Source: Sporolactobacillus pectinivorans | GTDB lineage: Bacteria; Bacillota; Bacilli; Bacillales; Sporolactobacillaceae | Length of the DNA: 64,000 nucleotides | Assembly: GCF_002802965.1 (NCBI RefSeq) | Contig: NZ_NXGA01000001.1 | Span: 722,744 to 786,743 of the forward strand | Direction: 5' to 3' | Part shown: piece by piece, positions 26,983 to 35,159 of the stretch | How the letters are laid out: every line of letters starts with the position of its first letter | Numbering within the stretch: position 1 is the first letter of the stretch | Notes under the pieces: model-generated | Database searches by the model: none | What the model was told of the DNA's origin: nothing | The model's input: only the letters and a program-made list of their open reading frames with translations | Made by a program: the position numbers and the translations under genes

Positions 26983-27618
26983 TTACTTGTGGATGACCAC
27001 TTTCGTATTGAAAGGAATATTTTCGTAGATCCACTTGGCGTCAGGAATGGTCAGGTGGATGCATCCATGAGAGTCTTCCTCTCGCCCCAGTTTTTCAGCG
27101 TCTGCTTTGAGCACATGTTTATTTTTATCCATCGGCACACTGTGAAACAGGAATTCCCCATGGTTCTTCCATGAGACCCAATATTCGGCGCCTTCTTTAT
27201 ATTGCGGCGCGTAAAACCATGTTCCCCGCTCGGCCTGAATATGATACGTACCTAAGGGAGTTGTTGTGTCCGGCCCATTATCGAGGCCGGTGGAAGCAAC
27301 CATTGTATAGAGCGTCTGATTGCCGTTTTTGACATAGACCCTTTGCTTGCTGACCGAGACATCGAGCCAGATATTTTCACCCTTCTTCAGCACGGGATAC
27401 GCGCCCCCGGAAGGCGCATTCCAGTTCACCGGAACAGATTTTGGTGCTTCTGCTTTTTTAGATGCTGTCTTCTTTCCGGCAGAAGACGGTGTCTTTTTCT
27501 CCTGTTGCGGATGAGAGACGGCTTTTCCGCCTCCAACACCGGAAGGCGAGCATGCTGTCATACCCATAATTAAAAAAAGGGACAACAGGATACAGCTGCT
27601 CTTTTTACTAAAATTCAT
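26983..27618 (-). CDS. L,D-transpeptidase lipoprotein (YkuD domain)
   Basis: A 211-residue exported protein. The signal peptide ends in a lipobox-like MTAC (Cys about 23), predicting a lipid-anchored protein. A Lys/Ala/Ser-rich linker is followed by the YkuD catalytic domain, with the active site in EEDSHGCIHLTIPDA (Cys is the nucleophile). Such enzymes make 3-3 peptidoglycan crosslinks or attach proteins to the wall. AGAGAGGA precedes the ATG. Monocistronic, between terminators. Confidence 0.9.
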   Translation of the reverse strand: MNFSKKSSCILLSLFLIMGMTACSPSGVGGGKAVSHPQQEKKTPSSAGKKTASKKAEAPKSVPVNWNAPSGGAYPVLKKGENIWLDVSVSKQRVYVKNGNQTLYTMVASTGLDNGPDTTTPLGTYHIQAERGTWFYAPQYKEGAEYWVSWKNHGEFLFHSVPMDKNKHVLKADAEKLGREEDSHGCIHLTIPDAKWIYENIPFNTKVVIHK

Positions 27619-27697
27619 TGATTTTTTCCTCTCTTTGAATACTTTACTATGCTATATATAGTTTCGTCACTTTTTTGGCCAAACCGTCTTGCCAAAT

Positions 27698-28528
27698 TTA
27701 GCCAAAATTTCCGAATGCTTTTTCATTCCGGTGAATCATCCGTTCATAATAATTGCCGAACAGGCGGCTTTCCCGGTCGGAAAGGGACGATCCGATGACT
27801 TTGCCGGACATCTGCAGGGTTTTTAGAACTGCAGAGGCGATCTGAGGCACGTTCAGCTTTAATCCGCTCATCTCTTGCAGGGAGGCCATGACGTGCGGGT
27901 CAATATCCGGATAGTTGAAACGAGTGGCTTCACCCTGAAGCCCTTTTTTGTAAAAGGTGCGGATCAGTTCTGCGCGCGCCGGCCCGCTCCCGCTGACGCA
28001 CAGATAAATTTGAACGGCAACCCCGCCGCGGACCCGGCGCTGCGAGATTCCGGCAAACTTACGCCCGCCTGCACTCAAATCGTAGCGCCCGGGGCAATAT
28101 GAGTGGGCAATTTCACCTGTTTCAAAAGTAATTCCGAATGGATTCAACACTCTTTCAATAAAACCGGCCATTGCCTGAAAGGGCTCGTCAATCGACAGAG
28201 GTTTGTCCCGTTCTGAAAAAATCAATGAAAGATTCAGCACACCGTCATCGAGAACCACGGCCAGGCCGCCTGAATTCCTTGCGACATAGCTGAATCCTGC
28301 CTGTTTCAGCGCATCAAGTGCGTCGTGAAGATAAGGCAGACGTGTATCCTGAATGCCAAGCATCACGGTTTGCTGATGGACCCACAGCCTTGCCGCACAG
28401 GCTGATGCACCGGAGCCGACGGATTCGCAAAGCGTATCATCCAGCGCAAACGACTGCCTGCCGTCAAAATGACTGCCTAGCGAGGACTGATCAAACACAC
28501 GCCAGACCGGCTGATCAAGCAGAGACAT
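27698..28528 (-). CDS. lipL: Octanoyl-GcvH:protein N-octanoyltransferase LipL
   Basis: A 276-residue amidotransferase that moves octanoate from GcvH to E2 subunits in the Bacillus-type lipoate pathway. Family features: RNSGGLAVVLDDGVLNLSL, the nucleophile Cys in HSYCPGRYDLS, and the lysine in GRKFAGISQRR. B. subtilis LipL (YwfL) has 281 residues, and ywfL lies near pta there, as here. ATG 28528 follows GAAAGGTG; the frame is open to 28546. Confidence 0.92.
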   Translation of the reverse strand: MSLLDQPVWRVFDQSSLGSHFDGRQSFALDDTLCESVGSGASACAARLWVHQQTVMLGIQDTRLPYLHDALDALKQAGFSYVARNSGGLAVVLDDGVLNLSLIFSERDKPLSIDEPFQAMAGFIERVLNPFGITFETGEIAHSYCPGRYDLSAGGRKFAGISQRRVRGGVAVQIYLCVSGSGPARAELIRTFYKKGLQGEATRFNYPDIDPHVMASLQEMSGLKLNVPQIASAVLKTLQMSGKVIGSSLSDRESRLFGNYYERMIHRNEKAFGNFG

Positions 28529-28724
28529 GCGCACCGCACCTTTCACAAGAAACTAATTTTATTATAGCAGGACATGTGCACTTTTGACATTTTACGGATC
28601 CTGATACCGGCATGTGACAATCCATTGACATTCGGCCTTTTCATTTGAAGCCTAATTTAGTGAAAGATATACTGAAAACCGTAGATTGAACGCACTGAAT
28701 GCTGACGGAAGGGGTGTCTTTACA

Positions 28725-29573
28725 ATGGTTACATCAATTAATGACACAGTGAAGCTCAATAATGGCGTAGAGATGCCGCAGCATGGCTTCGGTGTCTATC
28801 TGATTACAGATCAGAATCAAGCGAGGGCAGCGATTGACAAGGCGCTGGACTCGGGATACCGTGCGTTTGACACAGCGGAGTTTTACAAAAATGAAGCATT
28901 GCTGGGCAAACTGCTGCGCGAGTCCGGTTTTCAGCGAAGCGATCTGTTCATTACGACAAAAATTGCCAATTCTTTGCAGGGTTATGACAGCACACTGAAA
29001 GCGATCGACCAGTCACTGAGAGATTTGCAGATCGAACAGATCGAACAGATCGACCTGCTCCTTATCCACTGGCCGAGCAAGAAACACTTTTTTGAGACAT
29101 GGAAGGCATTTGAGAAACTGTATGATGAAAAACTTGTCCGTGCCATCGGTGTCAGTAATTTCGAAATTCATCACCTTGAAAGACTGGCAACGAAGGCCAA
29201 CGTTAAGCCTGCTGTTAATCAGATGGAAATCCACCCTTATTTCACTCAGGCGACATTGCGTAATTATCTGAAAAAGCAGGATATTGCCGCTGAAGCATGG
29301 AGCCCGCTCGGACGCGGTGCAGTGCTTGGCGATGAAACAATCGGGAAGATTGCTGAGAAATACGGCCAATCACCGGCGCAGGTGATCATCCGTTGGCATC
29401 TTCAAAGCGGCACGATTGTTATTCCCAAATCGCAGACACCGAAACGGATTGCCCAGAATGCCAATGTCTATGGCTTCTCGCTGACCGACGATGAGATGCG
29501 GATGATCGATGCACTCGACCGCAAAGATGGGCGCAATGGCCCGGTTCCGGACGAAAAATATGAGGAGATCTAA
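28725..29573 (+). CDS. Aldo/keto reductase
   Basis: A 282-residue NADPH-dependent reductase of the AKR5 type (YvgN/YtbE-like). The catalytic tetrad is visible: Asp and Tyr in AFDTAEFYKNE, Lys in FITTKIA and His in LLIHWP. AIGVSNFEI and the NADP-binding IPKSQTPKRI follow. Such enzymes reduce methylglyoxal and other aldehydes. ATG 28725 has GAAGGGG upstream. The QIEQIEQI repeat at about 107-114 is a small in-frame duplication of CGAACAGAT. Confidence 0.92.
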   Translation: MVTSINDTVKLNNGVEMPQHGFGVYLITDQNQARAAIDKALDSGYRAFDTAEFYKNEALLGKLLRESGFQRSDLFITTKIANSLQGYDSTLKAIDQSLRDLQIEQIEQIDLLLIHWPSKKHFFETWKAFEKLYDEKLVRAIGVSNFEIHHLERLATKANVKPAVNQMEIHPYFTQATLRNYLKKQDIAAEAWSPLGRGAVLGDETIGKIAEKYGQSPAQVIIRWHLQSGTIVIPKSQTPKRIAQNANVYGFSLTDDEMRMIDALDRKDGRNGPVPDEKYEEI

Positions 29574-29590
29574 TTGACAATGCTATTTTT

Positions 29591-29617
29591 AAGCGGCCTT
29601 TAAAGACCGCCTTTTTT
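29591..29617 (+). terminator. Terminator after aldo/keto reductase
   Basis: AAGCGGcCTTT pairs with AAAGaCCGCCTT, followed by T6. Confidence 0.88.
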
Positions 29618-29625
29618 ACACTTTA

Positions 29626-29712
29626 AGAAAGTATAAAAATTTCAAGGATTAAAGTGTAAGTACAACTAGGCCTCTGGCATCGCCTAAAGGCTTGCCAATC
29701 GGCATGTTTTTT
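29626..29712 (+). repeat. Dispersed hairpin repeat, copy A
   Basis: The first 41 bases match 33 of 41 in copy B (51689 onward). Shared layout: AAGTATAAAA, GGATTA, a second AGTGTAAG-like word, CAACTA, a GGC/GCC hairpin (TAGGC/GCCTA here), then AGGCTTGCC and a T run. It follows the terminator of the aldo/keto reductase gene. A mobile or amplified intergenic element is likely; the family is not recognised. Confidence 0.55.
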
Positions 29713-30133
29713 TAAACTGTCTAGAAAATTATAAAATATCGACTTGTGGATGACTGCCCGTTAAACGATCTGTAGAACGCTTAAAAGGCTCGAACCGTGG
29801 CACAGCGGTGTCATTAAACAAGTGTTTAAAGAACATTTTGATGGATTCTGGAACCTTCATTCTAGAAAATGAACCAAGCAAAAACGAACCGAAAGCGCAG
29901 CGAATTCAAACTGAAATCAGCTGATATATCTACCTCACTTAGCAGCTGGAACAAAACGTAAAGCAGTGATAAACTGCTTTGAAGTGTCTGCCGTTCAGAC
30001 TAACCTAATCTAAGTCGTAACATAAGAAAATGAGTCGAATCAAGTAAAATTCGGGCGAAGGCACAAATAAGAACCGAAATTTTTTGGATATAAAATGATT
30101 GTGCCATCTCTTTATAATGACGGGGGAACACTG
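29713..30133. other. Gene-free stretch
   Basis: No gene. A purine-rich plus strand with words such as GAATCAA, ACCGAAA and CGAATTC that recur in other gene-free stretches here. A -10 TATAAT at 30114-30119 is the likely promoter of the HD gene. GAGCAG-type hairpins are absent. Confidence 0.4.
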
Positions 30134-30826
30134 ATGAATCTTGTCGAAGCAACGAAGATATTTATCAGGGAAAAATTTTATGGAGAGGGGAGCGGCCATG
30201 ACTGGGGGCATATCCAGCGCGTTTATCACACAAGCCTGCAGCTGCTGGAACGGGAACCCAACCCGGGTGCAAATAGAAGAGTGATTGAACTGGCGGCTTT
30301 GCTGCACGACATTGCTGACTGGAAGTTCAGCAACGGCGATGACGAGGCCGGCTCGAGAGCAGCGGAAATCTGGCTTAAATCCCAAGATACGGATCAGAAG
30401 ACCATGGATCATGTCTGCCGGATTATCAGCCATCTATCATTCAAAGGGGCTGGCATTCCAACACCTATGCAAACCCGGGAAGGTAAGATTGTTCAGGACG
30501 CGGATCGGCTGGATGCCATCGGGGCGATTGGCATCGCGAGGGCATTCGCCTATGGCGGTTTCAAAAAAAGAGCGATGTTTGATCCGGAAATAATTCCGAA
30601 AGAACATCACACGGCGGAAGGCTATAAGCGGGAACAATCCACAACAGTGAATCATTTTTTTGAGAAATTGCTTCTGCTGAAAGACCGGATGAACACTGAG
30701 GCAGGGAAAGCACTGGCCGAAGAGCGTCATCAATTTATGATCCTGTTTCTGAATCAGTTTTTTAAAGAAAGCGATGCAGCATTGTCCTGGCATGCAAAGG
30801 CACTTCTGATGTTCAAAAATGAATAA
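30134..30826 (+). CDS. HD domain phosphohydrolase, YpgQ-like
   Basis: A 230-residue HD-domain protein. Metal ligands: GHDWGHIQRVYH (His, about 22-33), ALLHDIADWKF (HD) and the last Asp in VQDADRLDAIGAIGIAR. The arrangement matches the YpgQ/YedJ family; B. subtilis YpgQ is a Mn-dependent dNTP pyrophosphohydrolase. ATG 30134 follows GGGGGAAC at 5-6 bases. Alone in its transcription unit. Confidence 0.88.
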   Translation: MNLVEATKIFIREKFYGEGSGHDWGHIQRVYHTSLQLLEREPNPGANRRVIELAALLHDIADWKFSNGDDEAGSRAAEIWLKSQDTDQKTMDHVCRIISHLSFKGAGIPTPMQTREGKIVQDADRLDAIGAIGIARAFAYGGFKKRAMFDPEIIPKEHHTAEGYKREQSTTVNHFFEKLLLLKDRMNTEAGKALAEERHQFMILFLNQFFKESDAALSWHAKALLMFKNE

Positions 30827-30884
30827 AGCCCCGCGTATCTTTGCAAGCAATCTGATCACTTGAGAACAAGAAGATGAAACAGAA

Positions 30885-31097
30885 TTGGAAAACTGGCTGG
30901 TTTTATTAAGAAAATCAGCTGCGGGACGCCATTTTGATAGTCTTTCCCTGATGAACCGTCCGAAGGCATCACAAGATCTAGCAAAACCAGAAAAAATGAA
31001 AACAGTGATTTGTCACCCGATTGAGAAGTGCCATAAGCTGGGCGAAACAGACTGTGCTTTCTGTCACTTCCCATTGAAAATATTTTTCCTAAAATAG
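30885..31097 (+). pseudogene. Possible small Cys-rich gene or remnant
   Basis: A short open frame without a good start: TTG 30885 has no ribosome site and the ATG at 30951 has none either. The last 30 residues, CHPIEKCHKLGETDCAFCHF and PLKIFF, resemble the small cysteine-rich domain with a C-x-x-C pair. Either a remnant or a poorly started small protein. The rest of 30827-31330 holds the inverted repeat at 31178-31269 and no other gene. Confidence 0.3.
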
Positions 31098-31177
31098 ATG
31101 AATGAATAATTAACTTTAAATTATTTTAAAGAAAAAAGAGAAAATTAATTCCGGTTCTGGAGCCGAAGCAATGAGTG

Positions 31178-31269
31178 GCAGAACAAGTAAGAGAACTTCG
31201 ACAAAAAACGCCACGTCCTGAGTGCGGCGTTGGCAACGTCGAAGTCGCGGTGCTCTGTGGCTTGTTCGC
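31178..31269. repeat. Long nested inverted repeat, candidate RNA
   Basis: Three nested perfect arms: GAACAAG (31181-31187) with CTTGTTC (31261-31267), ACTTCGAC (31195-31202) with GTCGAAGT (31238-31245), and AACGCC (31207-31212) with GGCGTT (31226-31231). CAC/GTG extends the inner stem. The rod-like fold has no T run, so it is not a terminator. It ends about 60 bases before a GNAT gene. Family not recognised. Confidence 0.5.
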
Positions 31270-31330
31270 TAGGCCATCCAGACCGTTACAATTATAGAGT
31301 ATGGGGGAGAACAGGGGAGGGATTTTCAAT

Positions 31331-32128
31331 ATGATCCGGCAATTAACGGAAAAAGACAGAGAAGCGGTGCTGGCTTTTGTAGGCGACCGCTCGGCAGAAA
31401 ATCTATTCATTATTGGCGACATTGAAGCATTCGGATTTGAAAGTGACACAGTTACGGTCTGGGGAGATTTCGACGAGGTAGGGTCTCTGACAAGTATTTT
31501 ACTCCGCTATCGTGAAAATTTTATCCCCTATGCAAGAGACATAGAGAAACTGGACGGCAAGGCATGGGGGGATGTTATCAGCCAGGCCGGGCAGCTGAAG
31601 ATGATTTCCGGACTGAAAAGAATGGTCGGCAAAGTTCTTCCGTTCGTTCATGCATCGCAGAGAGAAAAAAAGCTTTGCTTCTATGCGAAACGTGAAGATG
31701 GTCTGCCGCTCAACAGAGACGTTGCCCGACGGGATGTAAAAATGGCTTTTCCGGAAGAAGCAGACAAAATAGTGCAGCTTACATCAGGTATTGATGAATT
31801 CTCTTCTGTAGAGAAGGATCCCGCCGTTCTACAGAAAAATATGGAAAAAGGAATCTCGCGGACTTATTATATCGAACAAAAAGACGAGCCGGTCAGCGTC
31901 GTTTCAACCACGGCCGAAACACACGGAGCGGCAATGATTGTCGGTGTGTGCACCCAAAAGGATTATCGGCATCAGGGCCTGGCAACGGCCTGTATGATTA
32001 AAATGATTGCCGCACTCAAAGCGGAACATAAGCAGCCATGTCTTTTTTATGACAATCCCGCCGCTGGGAAAATATACAAAAGGCTGGGTTTTGTCGATAT
32101 TGGAGAATGGGTCATGGTGAACTACTGA
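31331..32128 (+). CDS. GNAT family N-acetyltransferase
   Basis: A 265-residue protein with a C-terminal GNAT domain (about 140-265). The acetyl-CoA loop appears as VGVCTQKDYRHQGLATACM, followed by LFYDNPAAGKIYKRLGFVDIG. The N-terminal half is the extra domain seen in two-domain GNATs of the FR47/ZmaR-like kind. GGGAGGG lies 9 bases before ATG 31331. Substrate unknown. Confidence 0.88.
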   Translation: MIRQLTEKDREAVLAFVGDRSAENLFIIGDIEAFGFESDTVTVWGDFDEVGSLTSILLRYRENFIPYARDIEKLDGKAWGDVISQAGQLKMISGLKRMVGKVLPFVHASQREKKLCFYAKREDGLPLNRDVARRDVKMAFPEEADKIVQLTSGIDEFSSVEKDPAVLQKNMEKGISRTYYIEQKDEPVSVVSTTAETHGAAMIVGVCTQKDYRHQGLATACMIKMIAALKAEHKQPCLFYDNPAAGKIYKRLGFVDIGEWVMVNY

Positions 32129-32156
32129 TTGATAGAAAAACAGAGAAACATTTTTT

Positions 32157-32185
32157 ATAAAAGGGACGCATACTGTCCCTTTTAT
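32157..32185 (+). terminator. Terminator after GNAT gene
   Basis: ATAAAAGGGAC pairs perfectly with GTCCCTTTTAT around a 7-base loop. Confidence 0.85.
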
Positions 32186-32352
32186 GTTGCCGTTTTTTAG
32201 CCATGAACAAATTTGATATGTGAAAATATATTTGACAAAGAAGAGCACGTTATCCTAAAATTATTTTTGTTGCCCGCAAAGATCTTTTAAGTGTTTGAAC
32301 GTGATCGGCACTGAAATTGGGCAGAATATCTCGAAGACGATAGAAATATTTT

Positions 32353-32381
32353 TTGAAAATAGAGTTCTGAAGTTGTAAAAT
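32353..32381 (+). promoter_or_regulatory. Sigma-A promoter of PTS gene
   Basis: TTGAAA (32353-32358), 17-base spacer, TAAAAT (32376-32381). Transcription would start near 32388, inside the cre site. Confidence 0.75.
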
Positions 32382-32387
32382 GTTTTT

Positions 32388-32401
32388 TGTAAACGTTTTA
32401 T
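32388..32401 (+). promoter_or_regulatory. cre site for catabolite repression
   Basis: TGTAAACGTTTTAT matches the CcpA consensus TGWAANCGNTNWCA except at the last two bases. It overlaps the expected transcription start, the classic repression position. Confidence 0.7.
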
Positions 32402-32417
32402 AGGAGGATTTGTAAAA

Positions 32418-34433
32418 ATGGCCAAAAAGGATTACACCCAGCTTGCACACGACATCGTAGCTAATGTTGGGGGTAAGAAAAACGTTAATTCATTAATTCA
32501 TTGCGCCACAAGATTGCGCTTCCGATTAAAGGACCACAGTAAAGCCAACAAAGCGGCGCTTGAAGATCTGCCGAAAGTTCTTACCGCAGTCAGTGCGGGC
32601 GGACAATATCAGGTGGTCATCGGCGATGAAGTTGTTCCGGTCTACGAAGCGATTATGGACCAATATCATTTCAGCGCGGCGGACAGTGATACAAGCTCGG
32701 GACTGGGTGCAAACGGCAGCGATCCGGAGGCTTCTGAGCCGGCGGAAAAAGAAAACTGGTTTGAAAAGTTCGTTGCTGTGATTTCAGGTATTTTTACACC
32801 ATTTATTTCAGTCCTTGCCGGAGCGGGCGTACTGAAGGGTCTGGCCATTCTCATTTCGACGTTCCATTGGCTGCCAGTTCATTCACCCGTTTATATCAGT
32901 ATTAATGCGCTGGCAAGCGGTGTGTTTACGCTGCTCCCCATTTTTATTGCAATTACTGCGGCCGACAAGTTTAATACCAATCGATTTATTGCAGTGGCGT
33001 TGGCATGCGCCATGATTTATCCGTTGACAGACAGTACGATTCCGAAGCTCGCACACCTTGGAAGCTACGCTGTTGATTTTAAAACATATAGCGGAGCTGT
33101 TATTCCGACGATTCTCGCTATTTGGGTGGAAAGTTATATTGAAAAATGGTTCAAAAAGCGGCTACCGGCTGTCACTCAATTGGTGTTTGTGCCATTCCTC
33201 ACACTCGTTGTTGCCGGATTGCTGACCTTCTTCATCATCGGGCCATTTGGAACTCAGCTTGGTACGTGGCTCGCGTACGGCTATAAATTTCTTTATGGAT
33301 TGAGCCCGCTCGTTGCCGGTGTGATCCTAGGTGGCACCTTCCAGATCTTTGTTATTTTCGGCTTGCACTGGGGCATTTTGCCGATATCATTCATTAATAT
33401 TCATACGTATGGTTATGACACGTTGCTGGCTGTCATGTTTTGCGCTGTTGCCGGACAATTCGGCGCTGTTACGGCAGCAATTTTCAGATCAAAAAAGGAA
33501 AAAAACAGAGAGATCGCATTTTCTGCGGCTATCAGTGGATTCTTTGGAATTACCGAACCGGCGATTTACGGTATTAACTTAAAATACAAAAAAGGATTTA
33601 TTTTCGGCCTGATCGGCGGTGCAATCGGCGGTGCAATTATTGGCGCTGCAGGTGTAAAATGTTTTCAATATACACCAATCATGAACGTGTTTGAAATGCC
33701 GCTGTTTATTGGGAAAAATTCAAGTATTGTCATGGCTGCGATTGCCGGATTGGCAGCTTGGCTCTGTTCTTTTCTACTGGTCATCCTGCTTGGATTCAAC
33801 GAAAGCAACACTGAAAAGCTGTTCGCCAAGGTCACTTCCGGGAAAAAAAGCCTGACGGAGAAGAAAACAGCCGCTTTGAAGGAAAACCTGGGTGACACGG
33901 CTGAGGATGAAGCAGCGGCAGCAGCTGTCGAGGAACCTGCCGTTGATACTTCTGGCCTGAATCTCACCGAAACGATTCAGAGTCCGCTTGAAGGGAAAGC
34001 AGTTCCGTTGAAGACGGTCAGCGATCCGGTCTTTAGTTCAGAAGCGATGGGGAAGGGTGTCGGCATTGAGCCAGCTGCAGGCAAAGTTGTTGCTCCGGTC
34101 GATGGAGAAGTCACTGTCGCTTTTCCGACCGGACATGCTTACGGAATTAAATCTGATAACGGCGCAGAAATTCTGATCCATATTGGCATTAATACCGTAC
34201 AGCTCAACGGTAAGTACTTTGAGCCCAAGGTTGAAAAGGGAACTAAAGTTCACAAGGGCGACCTGATTGCCACGTTTGATGTGGACAAGATCAAGGAAGC
34301 AGGCTACGATACAACCACAATGGTTCTTGTCACGAATACGGGCGACTATGAAGCGGTCGTTCCATCGACCGGAAACACAGCCTCCGGCGACGAAGTGATC
34401 CAAATTTACGCAAAATCGGATGAATCTAAATAA
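32418..34433 (+). CDS. PTS beta-glucoside type IIBCA transporter
   Basis: A 671-residue single-chain phosphotransferase permease. IIB (1-85) has the phospho-cysteine in HCATRLRFRL (Cys29). IIC (about 115-460) has eight or more helices and the GITEPAIYGINLK motif. IIA (about 510-671) has the Glc-type histidines in TGHAYGIK and ILIHIGINTV (His588). An Ala/Glu-rich linker joins IIC and IIA. Layout and sequence fit the BglP/beta-glucoside class; sucrose or trehalose cannot be excluded. AGGAGG precedes the ATG. No antiterminator or phospho-glucosidase gene adjoins it. Confidence 0.92.
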   Translation: MAKKDYTQLAHDIVANVGGKKNVNSLIHCATRLRFRLKDHSKANKAALEDLPKVLTAVSAGGQYQVVIGDEVVPVYEAIMDQYHFSAADSDTSSGLGANGSDPEASEPAEKENWFEKFVAVISGIFTPFISVLAGAGVLKGLAILISTFHWLPVHSPVYISINALASGVFTLLPIFIAITAADKFNTNRFIAVALACAMIYPLTDSTIPKLAHLGSYAVDFKTYSGAVIPTILAIWVESYIEKWFKKRLPAVTQLVFVPFLTLVVAGLLTFFIIGPFGTQLGTWLAYGYKFLYGLSPLVAGVILGGTFQIFVIFGLHWGILPISFINIHTYGYDTLLAVMFCAVAGQFGAVTAAIFRSKKEKNREIAFSAAISGFFGITEPAIYGINLKYKKGFIFGLIGGAIGGAIIGAAGVKCFQYTPIMNVFEMPLFIGKNSSIVMAAIAGLAAWLCSFLLVILLGFNESNTEKLFAKVTSGKKSLTEKKTAALKENLGDTAEDEAAAAAVEEPAVDTSGLNLTETIQSPLEGKAVPLKTVSDPVFSSEAMGKGVGIEPAAGKVVAPVDGEVTVAFPTGHAYGIKSDNGAEILIHIGINTVQLNGKYFEPKVEKGTKVHKGDLIATFDVDKIKEAGYDTTTMVLVTNTGDYEAVVPSTGNTASGDEVIQIYAKSDESK

Positions 34434-34443
34434 AATCAGTTTT

Positions 34444-34483
34444 AAAGGGCGTTCATACCTATGGAGGGTATGAACGCCTTTTT
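34444..34483. terminator. Bidirectional terminator PTS/yjdF
   Basis: AGGGCGTTCATACC pairs with GGTATGAACGCCT, A-rich on the left and T5 on the right. Confidence 0.9.
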
Positions 34484-34497
34484 CTCATCAGTATTTG

Positions 34498-34914
34498 TTA
34501 TTTTCCGCGATGCTTCTGCCTTGCTTTTTCTTTTCTAAGCAAATAGCGTTCTCTGATCAGGTTTTCACGCCTGATTTTTGCGCTGCGCTTTGTATCTGCC
34601 TTGTGCGCACTGATCGCCAGCTTCATTGCATTCTGCGCTCATGTTCCGATACCTTTCTTTTTCATTTCTTTTGCGGCCATGCGTTGGGCACGTTTCGGGT
34701 GCGCCGGATACTTGTTGTCAGTTGCTCCATCAACTGATTCTGCCAGCCTCCTGTTTGCCAGCAGTCGAGGGAGCTGATGCCTGACAAACGACAGGATGGC
34801 CGGATTGCTGGGTTCCGCGCCAAAAACATAGCGGAACACTTTCAAATATCCGGCTTCCGATACTTCAATAATACCCAACCAAAACTGTCCGTCAAAATAA
34901 ACCGTGAGTCTCAT
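34498..34914 (-). pseudogene. yjdF: YjdF family protein with in-frame TGA
   Basis: From ATG 34914 (AGGAGG upstream) the frame encodes MRLTVYFDGQFWLGIIE, RYVFGAEPSNPAIL and KRAQRMAAKEMKKKGIGT, clear YjdF (DUF2992) features. A TGA at 34639-34641 stops it after 91 residues. The same frame then continues for 46 codons (AQNAMKLAISAHKADTK ... RKEKARQKHRGK) to TAA 34498-34500. This Lys/Arg-rich end is what the family normally has after GIGT. So a nonsense change, not a frameshift, splits the gene. The short product may still be made. A riboswitch precedes it. Confidence 0.8.
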
Positions 34915-34941
34915 AATGGTTCCTCCTCTGAAATCGTTGAA

Positions 34942-35033
34942 TGAAATGACGGACATCCCGAGGAGGGAAGGATACTGGTACCGCTGTAAGCGGTGCATCC
35001 GGACTACCGACCGGATTGTGTTTTTTCATTTCA
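34942..35033 (-). promoter_or_regulatory. yjdF riboswitch
   Basis: In the minus-strand leader TGAAATGA (35026-35033 side) pairs with TCATTTCA (34942-34949), closing several hairpins: CCGG/CCGG, ACCGCT/AGCGGT and ATCC/GGAT. A CCTCCTC inside the fold (34960-34966) is complementary to the GAGGAGG ribosome site (34922-34928), so translation could be switched. The yjdF RNA motif, which binds azaaromatic compounds, is known before yjdF genes; position and gene context support this call, but I matched no full consensus. Confidence 0.65.
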
Positions 35034-35132
35034 CAGGATCATTGAATCATGGATCAGGCCGGCGTGTCAATCGGCATTGAGCGGCAGTTGATCTGCACTT
35101 CTCAGCCATAGAAAGACATATCGCTTGAAACT

Positions 35133-35159
35133 AATTGGACATCAAAGTATTATTAATTT
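35133..35159 (+). promoter_or_regulatory. Candidate MarR operator, site 1
   Basis: GGACATCAAAGTATTATTAA directly abuts the marR ATG. The core GACATCAAAGTATTA recurs with one change at 35729-35743. Confidence 0.5.
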
